Assembly: GCA_003990705.1 (NCBI GenBank)
Contig: AP018318.1
Location: forward strand, 3,289,501-3,353,500
DNA: 64,000 nt
Direction of reading: 5' to 3'
Source of the DNA: Nostoc sp. HK-01
Lineage (GTDB): Bacteria > Cyanobacteriota > Cyanobacteriia > Cyanobacteriales > Nostocaceae
Of this stretch, positions 45,086 to 53,089 are shown piece by piece; the stretch's first letter is position 1, and each line of letters opens with the position of its first letter. The position numbers and the translations under genes were made by a program. The notes under the pieces are model-generated. The model was not told the DNA's origin and did not search any database. It was given only the letters and a program-made list of their open reading frames with translations.

Positions 45086-45256
45086 ATGTATACCACCATT
45101 AACGACAGCGGTCTTCTGAATAACTACGCAACTGAACCCCAAATTTACTACGCTGAATATCCCAACCAAGAGACGCAAAATCGTTACAAATTACAAGGTG
45201 CAGTTGCTACCCTACTAGTTACTGCTCTAGTTTTGGTTGCCTTGGGCGTTAGCTAA
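45086..45256 (+). CDS. psb34: PSII assembly protein Psb34 (Ssl1498 family)
   Basis: A 56-residue one-helix protein beginning MYTTINDSGLLNNYATEPQI and ending in a hydrophobic helix (about 38-55), with the AEYPNQETQ stretch between. It matches the Ssl1498/Psb34 family, which binds photosystem II assembly intermediates beside Hli proteins; the high-light-inducible gene at 37817-37987 is elsewhere in the window. The gene is short enough to be missed by common size cut-offs. The ATG is preceded by an A-rich stretch without a clear Shine-Dalgarno. A terminator follows. Confidence 0.9.
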   Translation: MYTTINDSGLLNNYATEPQIYYAEYPNQETQNRYKLQGAVATLLVTALVLVALGVS

Positions 45257-45593
45257 AATTTTTGAACTTCGGTTAGGTTATCTTTCTCATCGCCATTTGG
45301 ACTTATCTTAATTTCCTCGGTACTTAAAGCCGAGGTTTTTTGTTGGAGTGAGCGCCTGTGAAGAGAATTGGCGCTCCCTTGGCTTTCACCGATACCAAGA
45401 TATGTCATACTAGATTTAAATAATGCTCCTATTTACGGGATGCAGAAAATTCCCTTCTATGTCATCTTAGAAAACGAGAGTTAATTCGGTGAGTATTTTT
45501 GTTTTTAGTATTGACAGGCTTTTACCTTTTAGTATTTACAGAGTTTTCTCCGAAATTTACATCTCTACACACTAAAAATTTTGGAGACAATCA
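45257..45593. other. Spacer with psb34 terminator and long rbpA leader
   Basis: 337 bases. It contains the terminator at 45315-45341 and then about 250 bases before rbpA, probably the promoter and a long untranslated leader, which is usual for cold-regulated rbp genes. Confidence 0.5.
45315..45341 (+). terminator. Terminator after psb34
   Basis: CCTCGG and CCGAGG arms are separated by nine bases and followed by TTTTTT at 45336-45341. Confidence 0.75.
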
Positions 45594-45902
45594 ATGTCAA
45601 TTTATGTAGGCAACCTCTCTTACGATGTTACAGAAAATGATATTACGGGCGTTTTTTCTGAATATGGTACGGTAAAGCGGGTACAAGTACCTACAGACCG
45701 GGAAACAGGCCGTCTGCGTGGCTTTGCTTTTGTGGAAATGGGAACAGAAGCTGAAGAAGCTGCTGCTATCGAAGCTCTTGATGGTGCTGAATGGATGGGT
45801 CGTGGACTCAAAGTTAACAAAGCCAAGCCCAAAGAAGACAGAGGTTCTTCTGGTGGTGGTCGCGGGGGATACGGTGGTGGTGGTGGACGTAATCGCTACT
45901 AA
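45594..45902 (+). CDS. rbpA: Glycine-rich RRM RNA-binding protein
   Basis: A 102-residue RNA-binding protein with one RRM: RNP2 IYVGNLSY at 3-10 and RNP1 RGFAFVEM at about 42-49, followed by a Gly-rich tail (about 85-102). It matches the cyanobacterial Rbp family that binds AU-rich RNA and is often induced by cold. An RbpA-rpsU pair is known in Anabaena, and here rpsU begins 217 bases downstream on the same strand, so a shared transcript is likely. The symbol is used for the family; paralogue number is not determined. Confidence 0.92.
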   Translation: MSIYVGNLSYDVTENDITGVFSEYGTVKRVQVPTDRETGRLRGFAFVEMGTEAEEAAAIEALDGAEWMGRGLKVNKAKPKEDRGSSGGGRGGYGGGGGRNRY

Positions 45903-46119
45903 GCTTGATAGTGTTGCTCATTTTATGGGGTGACATTTTATTGAGGTCAGAGACTAGAGGCGCTTAGGTTAGGGAAGATATACCGCATTTGATTGGTAAT
46001 TGCGATAAAACCAGAAATTTGAAGAGCGCATTTTTCGGTCAGGCAAAAAATTTATCTTTTTTTTACCCTGTTAGTGCCTACTCAGTCCATTGATGAATTT
46101 AATTTAATTAGGAGAGATA

Positions 46120-46308
46120 ATGACCCAAATCATAGTGGGTGAAAATGAACACCTGGAGTCAGCATTACGCCGATTTAAACGAGAAGTTTCCAAGGCGGGA
46201 ATTTTTCAAGATATGAGGAAGCACCGCCACTTTGAAACGCCTATTGAAAAATCTAAGCGTAAAAAACTTGCCTTACAAAAGCAGGGTAAGAGACGTTTCC
46301 GTACTTAA
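46120..46308 (+). CDS. rpsU: 30S ribosomal protein S21
   Basis: Ribosomal protein S21 of the small subunit, 62 residues, highly basic, with the family pieces [20 protein letters not shown] and [16 protein letters not shown]. It sits near the platform by the anti-Shine-Dalgarno region. The pairing with the upstream RNA-binding protein gene fits the cold-responsive rbpA-rpsU unit of Anabaena. An AGGAG ribosome binding site precedes the ATG, and a strong terminator follows. Confidence 0.95.
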   Translation: MTQIIVGENEHLESALRRFKREVSKAGIFQDMRKHRHFETPIEKSKRKKLALQKQGKRRFRT

Positions 46309-46331
46309 AAATTGACATAGATATAAAAAAC

Positions 46332-46364
46332 AAAACCCTCATAGTATTTATGAGGGTTTTTTTT
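46332..46364 (+). terminator. Terminator after rpsU
   Basis: AAAACCCTCAT pairs with ATGAGGGTTTT over a seven-base loop (AGTATTT), followed by further T residues to 46364. Confidence 0.9.
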
Positions 46365-46515
46365 ATAATATTTACCAGCAGTCAGCAGAAGTCCCCCATT
46401 TATCCCATCTATAAAATCAAGGAGTCGTATCCCAGCGATCGCTCCACCTAACACTACTCAACTACAATAGATATATAGACTTTGTTGCGAATTGTATAGT
46501 TAGGGATTGGCTGTC

Positions 46516-47535
46516 ATGGCTCCCGCCGTTTTAATTCAAAATCTGCAAAAGCGCTACGGTACTGTTGAAGCCGTCAAAGACGTTTCTTTTGAAGTAGAAC
46601 CAGGAGAAATCTTTGGTTTACTCGGCCCCAACGGTGCAGGTAAAACTACGACTCTGCGTGCTTTGTGTACTCTCACCACTCCAGATGCTGGCAAAATCGA
46701 AGTATCTGGAATTTCTGTGTTAGACAATCCCAGGGTAGCAAGGCAAAAACTCGGTTATGTAGCGCAGGAAGTCGCTATAGATAAAGTGTTGACTGGACGA
46801 GAACTGCTGCAATTACAAGCGGCGCTTTATCACCTCCCTGGCGCGGTAGCAAAACAGCGAATTCAGACGGTTTTAGATTTACTGAGTTTGCAAGAGTACG
46901 CTGATAAAAAGACAGGAACTTATTCTGGTGGTTTACGCAAACGGCTCGATTTAGCAGCTGGGTTACTCCATGCACCGGATGTATTGGTGTTGGACGAACC
47001 CTCGGTAGGACTTGATATCGAAAGCCGTTTTGTTGTGTGGGATTTCCTGCGGAAACTGCGGGTATCAGGAACTACAGTATTAATTACCAGCCATTATTTA
47101 GAAGAGATTGACGCACTAGCCGATCGCGTCGCTATTATTGACCGTGGGATTGTTATTGCCACAGGTACACCCTCACAATTAAAAGATAGGGTAGGAGGCG
47201 ATCGCATTACCTTACGCATTCGGGAATTTTCCCCCCTTGAGGAAGCTGAAAAAGCCAAAGACCTCTTACAAGCTTTGCCTTTTGTCCAAGAAATCATCAT
47301 CAACAGCGCTCAAGGTAATTCCCTCAATTTGGTAGTCACACCCCAAAATGATGCCTTAATTACCATCCAGCAAACCCTCAATCATGCCAGCTTACCAATA
47401 TTCGGCATTGCTCAATCTCGCCCTAGCTTAGATGATGTCTACCTCGCCGCCACGGGACGTACCTTAATGGATGCAGAACTGGCCGCAGTGGCTAACCGTG
47501 ATCCCAAAGCCGAAAAGAAGCAAAATATGAGATAG
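46516..47535 (+). CDS. ABC transporter ATP-binding protein (DrrA-like)
   Basis: A 339-residue ATPase with Walker A GPNGAGKTT, signature YSGGLRKRLDLAAG, Walker B VLVLDEPSVGLD and the H-loop SHYLEEID; a C-terminal extension (about 230-320) resembles the DrrA/DUF4162 type of drug or polysaccharide exporter. Its permease partner is the next gene. ATG 46516 is chosen over TTG 46507. The substrate cannot be told. The exporter would be a homodimer with two permeases in the plasma membrane. Confidence 0.9.
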   Translation: MAPAVLIQNLQKRYGTVEAVKDVSFEVEPGEIFGLLGPNGAGKTTTLRALCTLTTPDAGKIEVSGISVLDNPRVARQKLGYVAQEVAIDKVLTGRELLQLQAALYHLPGAVAKQRIQTVLDLLSLQEYADKKTGTYSGGLRKRLDLAAGLLHAPDVLVLDEPSVGLDIESRFVVWDFLRKLRVSGTTVLITSHYLEEIDALADRVAIIDRGIVIATGTPSQLKDRVGGDRITLRIREFSPLEEAEKAKDLLQALPFVQEIIINSAQGNSLNLVVTPQNDALITIQQTLNHASLPIFGIAQSRPSLDDVYLAATGRTLMDAELAAVANRDPKAEKKQNMR

Positions 47536-47587
47536 AACTGCTGGGCAGTGTCAAGGGTCAAAAGTCCATAGTCCAGAGTTTTTGATC

Positions 47588-47616
47588 CTTGACCATTGAC
47601 TATTGACCATTGACTA
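47588..47616. repeat. TTGACCA/TTGACTA heptamers between the ABC genes
   Basis: Four tandem units in the 95-base gap between the ATPase and permease genes, from the same repeat family as at 30713-30754. Confidence 0.8.
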
Positions 47617-47630
47617 ATTACAAAATCATT

Positions 47631-48509
47631 ATGAGTGTTACTCCTAAATCTGATGTAAATTGGCAGCAACTAGCCTCACCTGCTGATGCTGCACCTAATT
47701 TTTTCGGTGAATTAATCCAAGAGACCTTGGCTTTAACTCGTCGCTTGTTTATTCAATTACAACGCCGTCCTTCAACTTTATTGGCGGGAATTATTCAGCC
47801 TGTTATGTGGCTGGTGTTATTCGGCGCTTTATTCCAGAACGCACCCAAGGGCTTATTTGGTAGTACGACAAATTACGGTCAATTTTTGGCTGCTGGTGTA
47901 ATTGTTTTTACAGCCTTTGCAGGCGCATTAAACGCCGGATTACCTGTGATGTTTGACCGTGAGTTTGGCTTTTTGAACCGTTTATTGGTAGCACCCCTCG
48001 CATCGCGGTTTTCGATTGTCTTTGCTTCCGCTATCTTTATTATTAGTCAAAGTTTGCTACAAGCGGCTGTAATTGTTGGTGCAGCAGCCTTTCTGGGGGC
48101 GGGGCTACCAGATGCTGTGGGTTTGAGTGCGATCGCCCTCATCGTCTTTCTCTTAGCTTTGGGCGTAACTGCTATTTCTCTTGGTTTAGCTTTTGCTCTA
48201 CCTGGACACATCGAATTAATTGCAGTAATTTTTGTTACTAACCTGCCTTTACTATTTGCCAGCACTGCTTTAGCGCCTTTATCTTTTATGCCCAAGTGGT
48301 TACAAGTTGTGGCTACACTGAACCCACTTAGCTATGCAATTGAACCTATCCGCTATCTCTATCTCCACAACAATTGGGGTTTGGGTAGTATAGTCATGCA
48401 AGCACCTTGGGGCGATGTTACTTTTGGTGGTGCTTTATTAATTTTGTTTGGCTTTGCTGTTGTTGCCTTATTAAGCATTCAACCCCAATTACGGCGGACT
48501 CTTGCTTAA
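47631..48509 (+). CDS. ABC-2 type transporter permease
   Basis: A 292-residue permease with six hydrophobic segments and the ABC-2 pattern: an N-terminal cytoplasmic start, QPVMWLVLFGALFQN near residue 55, FLNRLLVAPLASRFSIVFAS near 115 and ATLNPLSYAIEPIRYLYLHN near 240. It forms the membrane part of the exporter with the preceding ATPase. ATG 47631 is chosen because the upstream TTG at 47610 is within the heptamer repeat. Its stop is 43 bases before the next start codon. Confidence 0.9.
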   Translation: MSVTPKSDVNWQQLASPADAAPNFFGELIQETLALTRRLFIQLQRRPSTLLAGIIQPVMWLVLFGALFQNAPKGLFGSTTNYGQFLAAGVIVFTAFAGALNAGLPVMFDREFGFLNRLLVAPLASRFSIVFASAIFIISQSLLQAAVIVGAAAFLGAGLPDAVGLSAIALIVFLLALGVTAISLGLAFALPGHIELIAVIFVTNLPLLFASTALAPLSFMPKWLQVVATLNPLSYAIEPIRYLYLHNNWGLGSIVMQAPWGDVTFGGALLILFGFAVVALLSIQPQLRRTLA

Positions 48510-48552
48510 GATAAAAGCATGGTGTCGTTGGAGCGTATTAGAGAAGAATCTC

Positions 48553-48963
48553 ATGCAAAAATCATTTTTATCAGTTAAAAGCTGCTGTGTGGCTACTTTA
48601 GCCGGAATTAGCTTTGCCTTTTTTCTCACAGCACAACCGAGTTTGGCTCAACTCAATACAGTCGATGCCAATCCTGGTGATAATTCCCTAGATAATACCA
48701 ATCCATTTTCGACTAACTCAGGTGGACTAAACCCCCTTGACCTAATTCATCGCGCCCAACTTGGTAATCTCAACTGGAATACTCAACAAAAAGATGACGA
48801 ATTAAACTCAGCGGTGGCTGAATTAAACCGAAAGCGGGCTGCACTCAAACAAAATCCCAATCAACCAACAAATAGTACTTCTGGACAAGCAGTTCCTGGT
48901 TTACCAGCCATCACATCTCCCAGTGTGATTTCTCCAGTGCAAATTGTCCCCCCACAAAACTGA
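48553..48963 (+). CDS. Unknown exported protein
   Basis: A 136-residue protein with a signal peptide (MQKSFLSVKSCCVATLAGIS, hydrophobic to about residue 30, with cleavage after SLA) and a Pro/Asn/Gln-rich, probably disordered mature part containing LDLIHRAQLGNLNWNTQQKD near the middle. No domain is recognised. It follows the ABC permease on the same strand and may be the third gene of that unit. A frame-compatible TTG at 48502 overlaps the permease, so ATG 48553 is preferred. Confidence 0.65.
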   Translation: MQKSFLSVKSCCVATLAGISFAFFLTAQPSLAQLNTVDANPGDNSLDNTNPFSTNSGGLNPLDLIHRAQLGNLNWNTQQKDDELNSAVAELNRKRAALKQNPNQPTNSTSGQAVPGLPAITSPSVISPVQIVPPQN

Positions 48964-49059
48964 ATCATATTCAAAAACCTCACCCTGTCTGTAAATCCTT
49001 TACTGAAGCTAGGTTTTGCATTCAGTACAAGGAGATAAAGACAAAAGGTGAGGTGAATG

Positions 49060-49250
49060 AATTTTGGATTTTAGATTTTGCGGAAAGTTGAGCCAGTGCG
49101 TTGGACGGGTTCCCCGGCTTGTTCGCGTAGCGTCTCCGATTAGGAGAAGCAACTGGCGTTGCGTGCGGAGAGAACTTGCGTGCGCGGGTTCCCCGCGTTG
49201 AGCAAAGTTCGGGGGGTTCCCCCCGTTGAGCAAACTTTCCAAGACAGATT
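49060..49250. repeat. Repeat cluster before the prxQ stop
   Basis: It contains TTTTGGATTTTAGATTTTG heptamers like those in the trnL intron, CGCGTAGCGTCTCC and GGAGAAG pieces, and hairpins GGGTTCCCCGCGTTGAGCAAAG and GGGGGGTTCCCCCCGTTGAG-type, typical of Nostoc spacers. A 84-codon frame here is artefactual. Confidence 0.7.
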
Positions 49251-49263
49251 TTGGATTGAGCAA

Positions 49264-49701
49264 TTACAGACCCAGTGCCGCTAAAATATCGCTGGCGTGG
49301 TTAGATGTATTCACGTTGGCATCAACATGAACAATTTTGCCATTAGCATCGATGACGTAGGTGACACGCTTGGCATAACCACCACCATCAACATCGTAAG
49401 CTTGAATGAGAGACTTATCGGTATCTGCCAGCAGTGGAAAGTTCAGATTGAATTTTTGAGTAAAAGCTTGATGAGACACTTCATCATCGGCACTCACACC
49501 CAAAACCACTATATCTTTACCTTGATATTGCTCTTGAGCATCACGGAAGCTACACGCTTGCTTGGTGCAACCTGGAGTGTCATCTTTGGGATAAAAATAC
49601 AAAACAACTGTCTTACCTTTAAAATCAGACAATGAGACAGTGTTGCCATTAGTATCTTTGACGGTAAATGCAGGTGCATCCGTACCAACTGCTAGAGGCA
49701 T
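49264..49701 (-). CDS. Peroxiredoxin Q/BCP-type
   Basis: A 145-residue thiol peroxidase of the PrxQ/BCP branch. The active site FYPKDDTPGCTKQACSFRDA carries the peroxidatic Cys45 and the resolving Cys50 five residues later, the PrxQ arrangement. The thioredoxin fold continues with GVSADDEVSHQAFTQKFNLN and TYVIDANGKIVHV. It reduces hydroperoxides with electrons from thioredoxin, which FTR (ftrC is at 1945-2310) can supply. ATG 49701 is chosen; an upstream extension to 49869 lacks family features. Confidence 0.9.
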   Translation of the reverse strand: MPLAVGTDAPAFTVKDTNGNTVSLSDFKGKTVVLYFYPKDDTPGCTKQACSFRDAQEQYQGKDIVVLGVSADDEVSHQAFTQKFNLNFPLLADTDKSLIQAYDVDGGGYAKRVTYVIDANGKIVHVDANVNTSNHASDILAALGL

Positions 49702-49880
49702 AGTGAACCTTTCCTGTTTGGTGTTTGTTGATGACTTTGAAATTTTACAATAATTTACAATGATTAAATGAATTACTGATAAAACAGTGTAAATACCAAT
49801 ATCTAAATAATTTTTAGCGCAGTAAGTAACTGGTAATCTAAAATACTTAAATTTTCGTCCAATCACCACAATATACTTAA

Positions 49881-50285
49881 ATGGCTACAATTGATTCTCC
49901 AACCTCAAAAATCTTCTATTACTCACGTACCACAGTAGAAAGAGCAGAGCGATCGCTGATTTGTTGTCCTTTCACTGTTGGTTTATTCACAGCCATGCGT
50001 AACCAGAGTGTACCATTAAATGCGATCGCCCTAGAAAATGGTATCCAGCAAGGTTATACTCAGCGTCCCTTATCAGAACTGACTTGTTACAACGCCTTAG
50101 ACTGGTTAATCCAAGTCGGTGTACTGCGGCGCGAAGTTGATGGACAGGGAATTACTGATAGTTTTCGCCTTACGCCTTTAGGTTATCAACTAATAGAAAA
50201 ATATCAGGGCAAAAATTGGCCTGCCCCTTCCTGGCAAGATTACCTGTACAATGCAGGCATCCGTTGGTTGAGACTACCTTTTTAG
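49881..50285 (+). CDS. Npun_F0494-type conserved protein
   Basis: A 134-residue protein with the pattern FYYSRTTVERAERSLICCPF, then TAMRNQSVPLNAIA, QGYTQRPLSELTCYNALDWL and VLRREVDGQGITDSFRLTPL, as in the cyanobacterial Npun_F0494 family. The last part looks like a winged-helix core, so DNA or RNA binding is possible but not shown. It is divergent from prxQ with a 179-base gap to the prxQ start chosen here. Confidence 0.65.
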   Translation: MATIDSPTSKIFYYSRTTVERAERSLICCPFTVGLFTAMRNQSVPLNAIALENGIQQGYTQRPLSELTCYNALDWLIQVGVLRREVDGQGITDSFRLTPLGYQLIEKYQGKNWPAPSWQDYLYNAGIRWLRLPF

Positions 50286-50557
50286 AATTGAAAATTTTAA
50301 AGTTAATATTTAGGTTACAAAAGGGAACAATATATCTACGGAAGCATCAAACCCAATATAAATTCTTCATCAACATCTGACCAATTTTTACAGATTTTGA
50401 TAAGAGTTATGTAAGTAATATGGGGCATTAACGTGGGTGTGGATATTTTTCCTACCTGTAGTTCTGTTAGCTTCTTAGCGTATAACTATTGATGAACGGA
50501 TGGCGATATCACCCGTTCATAACCTATTCCACCTCTTATAAAAAACCGACATTAAGT

Positions 50558-52033
50558 ATGAAAGCAATTATGGTAGTGGGAACAACATCCCACGCAGGGA
50601 AATCACTGTTAACTACTGCTATTTGCCGTTTGTTGTCGCGGCGTGGTTGGCGAGTGGCTCCCTTTAAAGGTCAAAATATGGCTTTAAATGCTTATGTCAC
50701 TGCTAATGGGGGCGAAATTGGTTATGCACAGGCGGTACAAGCTTGGGCTTCTGGAGTGGTTCCTTGGGTAGAAATGAATCCCATCTTACTCAAACCCCAA
50801 GGTGATATGACCTCCCAGGTAATTGTCAAAGGTAGATCTGTAGGGCGAGTCAAAGCCGCAGATTACTACGAGCAGTTTTTTGACCTAGGCTGGCGGGCGA
50901 TAGAAGAATCTCTCCAACATCTATCCACCGAATTTGATATGTTAGTTTGCGAAGGTGCAGGGAGTCCAGCAGAAATTAACCTCAAGCACCGCGACCTGAC
51001 AAATATGCGGATAGCAAAATATTTAAATGCACCGACAATTTTGGTAGTAGATATTGACCGTGGTGGTGCTTTTGCCCATGTAGTCGGAACTTTAGAGTTA
51101 CTTGAGCCAGATGAACGGGATTTGATTAAAGGTATTGTAATTAACAAATTCCGTGGGCAGCGATCGCTCTTAGATTCAGGGATAAAATGGCTAGAAGAAC
51201 GCACCAAAAAACCTGTAATTGGCGTTTTACCTTACTTTCAAGAACTATTTCCCGCTGAAGACTCCCTCGACTTACTAGATCGAAAATCATATAAAACTCA
51301 AGCTGACCTCAATATAGTTGTCATCCGCTTACCCAGAATTGCCAACTTTACCGACTTTGACCCCTTAGAATCAGAACCGACAGTTTCTGTGAGATATCTA
51401 AGTCCAAAACAAGACTTAGGACACCCAGATGCGGTAATTATTCCAGGGACAAAAACCACCATTGCCGACTTAATTTTATTGCAGAAAAGCGGTATGGCAG
51501 AAGCAATTCAAAATTATGCTGCTTCTGGTGGTACAGTTTTAGGGATTTGTGGCGGCTATCAAATGTTAGGACAAATTATTGCTGACCCCGAAGGTATAGA
51601 AGGACAAGCAGGGAGATTCCAGGGTTTAAATTTATTGCCCATTAGAACTGTCATTACCGGACAAAAAATTGCTCGTCAGCGCCAAGTTAGCTCAAACTTC
51701 CCGCAGATGGGCTTACCTGTCAATGGGTTTGAAATTCACCAAGGGCGATCGCGCATCGAACAACCACCAGATAGTCAAGCGTTTCAAGCGTTATTCGATG
51801 ATGTTAACCTAGGGTTGGTGGATAGTTGTCAATCAGTTTGGGGTACTTATCTGCATGGATTGTTTGACAATGGCCCTTGGCGACGAGCTTGGTTAAATCG
51901 CCTGCGTCAACAGCGAGGTTTGAAATCCTTACCCACAGGTGTAGCCAACTACCGAGAACAGCGAGAGCAAATCTTAGACTCACTGGCTACGGAAGTAGAA
52001 CGCCATTTAGACTTAACACCCTTTTTGTCGTAA
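50558..52033 (+). CDS. cobQ: Adenosylcobyric acid synthase (cobyric acid synthase)
   Basis: An amidase of the vitamin B12 pathway, 491 residues, that amidates adenosylcobyrinic acid a,c-diamide with glutamine-derived ammonia. The N-terminal ATP-binding part has the P-loop GTTSHAGKS and APFKGQNMALN, followed by GAGSPAEIN; the C-terminal class-I glutaminase-like part has the nucleophile GICGGYQMLG and the late GTYLHGLF histidine. ATG 50558 (MKAIMVVGTTSH) is chosen over 50489. I searched the 272 bases upstream for a cobalamin riboswitch and saw none. The ferredoxin follows after 15 bases. Confidence 0.95.
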   Translation: MKAIMVVGTTSHAGKSLLTTAICRLLSRRGWRVAPFKGQNMALNAYVTANGGEIGYAQAVQAWASGVVPWVEMNPILLKPQGDMTSQVIVKGRSVGRVKAADYYEQFFDLGWRAIEESLQHLSTEFDMLVCEGAGSPAEINLKHRDLTNMRIAKYLNAPTILVVDIDRGGAFAHVVGTLELLEPDERDLIKGIVINKFRGQRSLLDSGIKWLEERTKKPVIGVLPYFQELFPAEDSLDLLDRKSYKTQADLNIVVIRLPRIANFTDFDPLESEPTVSVRYLSPKQDLGHPDAVIIPGTKTTIADLILLQKSGMAEAIQNYAASGGTVLGICGGYQMLGQIIADPEGIEGQAGRFQGLNLLPIRTVITGQKIARQRQVSSNFPQMGLPVNGFEIHQGRSRIEQPPDSQAFQALFDDVNLGLVDSCQSVWGTYLHGLFDNGPWRRAWLNRLRQQRGLKSLPTGVANYREQREQILDSLATEVERHLDLTPFLS

Positions 52034-52048
52034 TTAGCCGAAAATTTC

Positions 52049-52288
52049 ATGAGTGTTAGCGTGCGATTTTTACCAGATGATGTCACCATCAATGCCGAAG
52101 TGGGAGAAGCACTCTTAGATGTAGCCGAACGTGCTGGAGTGATGATTCCCACTGGCTGCCTTATGGGTTCATGTCACGCCTGTACTGTAGAACTGGAAGA
52201 TGGCGATGTCATCCGTGCTTGTATTTCCGCCGTCCCGCCAACCGATGAGGAGTTGAGAATACATTTGTTTAGTGACCCAACTTGGTAG
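52049..52288 (+). CDS. Short 2Fe-2S ferredoxin
   Basis: A 79-residue plant-type ferredoxin-like protein with cysteines at 37, 42, 45 and 58. The CLMGSCHAC spacing is that of the [2Fe-2S] family, with a shortened C-terminal half compared with PetF (about 97 residues). It lies 15 bases after cobQ, so it is probably co-transcribed; a link to cobalamin-related reduction is possible but not shown. The start at 52049 (MSVSVRFLPDD) is the only ATG near the fold. Confidence 0.9.
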   Translation: MSVSVRFLPDDVTINAEVGEALLDVAERAGVMIPTGCLMGSCHACTVELEDGDVIRACISAVPPTDEELRIHLFSDPTW

Positions 52289-52304
52289 TTTTTTAAACTT
52301 CCAG

Positions 52305-52475
52305 ATGAGTAAACTCAAATACCAAATGATAATTCAGTGGTCTGAATATGATGATTGCTTCTTAGTAGGATTCCCTGATTTTCCCGGACAACGTTGGCGG
52401 ACTCATGGGGATACTTACGAGTCAGCTGTTGCCAATGGCATTGAAGCACTTGAATCTTTGATTCTTGCTTATTAA
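52305..52475 (+). CDS. HicB-like antitoxin-domain protein
   Basis: A 56-residue protein with the HicB-type RNase H-like core: YQMIIQWSEYDDCFLVGFPD, then the PGQRWRTHGDTYESAVANGI stretch and a helix with EALESLIL. The usual C-terminal DNA-binding domain of a full HicB antitoxin is absent and no hicA gene is seen on either side, so it is an orphan. ATG 52305 is preferred over TTG 52272, which would overlap the ferredoxin. The function may be regulatory or vestigial. Confidence 0.75.
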   Translation: MSKLKYQMIIQWSEYDDCFLVGFPDFPGQRWRTHGDTYESAVANGIEALESLILAY

Positions 52476-52621
52476 GCTGTGAGTGATCCACTTCCACCGC
52501 CAACAGTTTTTAACGCTGCCTAATTTAAACTTGTTAATAATACACTTGTATGAAATATTTGAGGAAAGGCTTACAAATCCTGCTTCTGCCTTCCCTTTGT
52601 ACAAAGTAAGTTGTAGGCAAT

Positions 52622-53065
52622 TCAGTTAGCTTTAACATTTAAAGCATATTGTCTAAATCTTTCCAAATCAGCTTGAATAGTTGATTCTACAACTCTTCCT
52701 AAAAACAAGTTATCCATAATTTTGCCAATGATGCCAGGGATGGCATAGGACACAGATAGTTTGACGATGCTACTATTGTGGCGATCGTAAAAACGAATTG
52801 CTCCTTGGTTGGGCAACCCATCAATTGATTTCCATTGGATAATTTGGTTGGGAATAACTTTAAGAATTTGAGATTTCCAAGTAAATTCCAAACCGCCAGT
52901 GTTGAGTTTCCAAATAGATATTTCTGGATCATCAGGCGGGATTTTCACCGAATCAATCCATTTCATCCAACGAGGCATTTGCTCTAAATCAGACCACAGA
53001 CTCCACACTAAATCAATGGGAGCTTCTACTTCTACCTGTACGCTATGCTCTAGCCAATCTGACAT
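52622..53065 (-). CDS. SRPBCC (START-like) protein
   Basis: A 147-residue protein with the SRPBCC/polyketide-cyclase fold: HSVQVEVEAPIDLVWSLWSD near the start, then LEQMPRWMKWIDSVKI, IIQWKSIDGLPNQGAIRFYD and a long C-terminal helix (VESTIQADLERFRQYAL). Such proteins bind lipids or pigments. The gene lies 24 bases downstream of zds on the same strand, an arrangement often seen in cyanobacteria, and may aid carotenoid handling; this is inference. Confidence 0.85.
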   Translation of the reverse strand: MSDWLEHSVQVEVEAPIDLVWSLWSDLEQMPRWMKWIDSVKIPPDDPEISIWKLNTGGLEFTWKSQILKVIPNQIIQWKSIDGLPNQGAIRFYDRHNSSIVKLSVSYAIPGIIGKIMDNLFLGRVVESTIQADLERFRQYALNVKAN

Positions 53066-53089
53066 TCTATGTAATTCCTCTAGGGTTCG

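Noticed and set aside
49009-49263. 84-codon minus-strand frame downstream of prxQ
   Set aside because: It is entirely made of intergenic repeat pieces and hairpins.
50286-50557. Cobalamin riboswitch upstream of cobQ
   Set aside because: No B12-box-like sequence or long structured leader was recognised.
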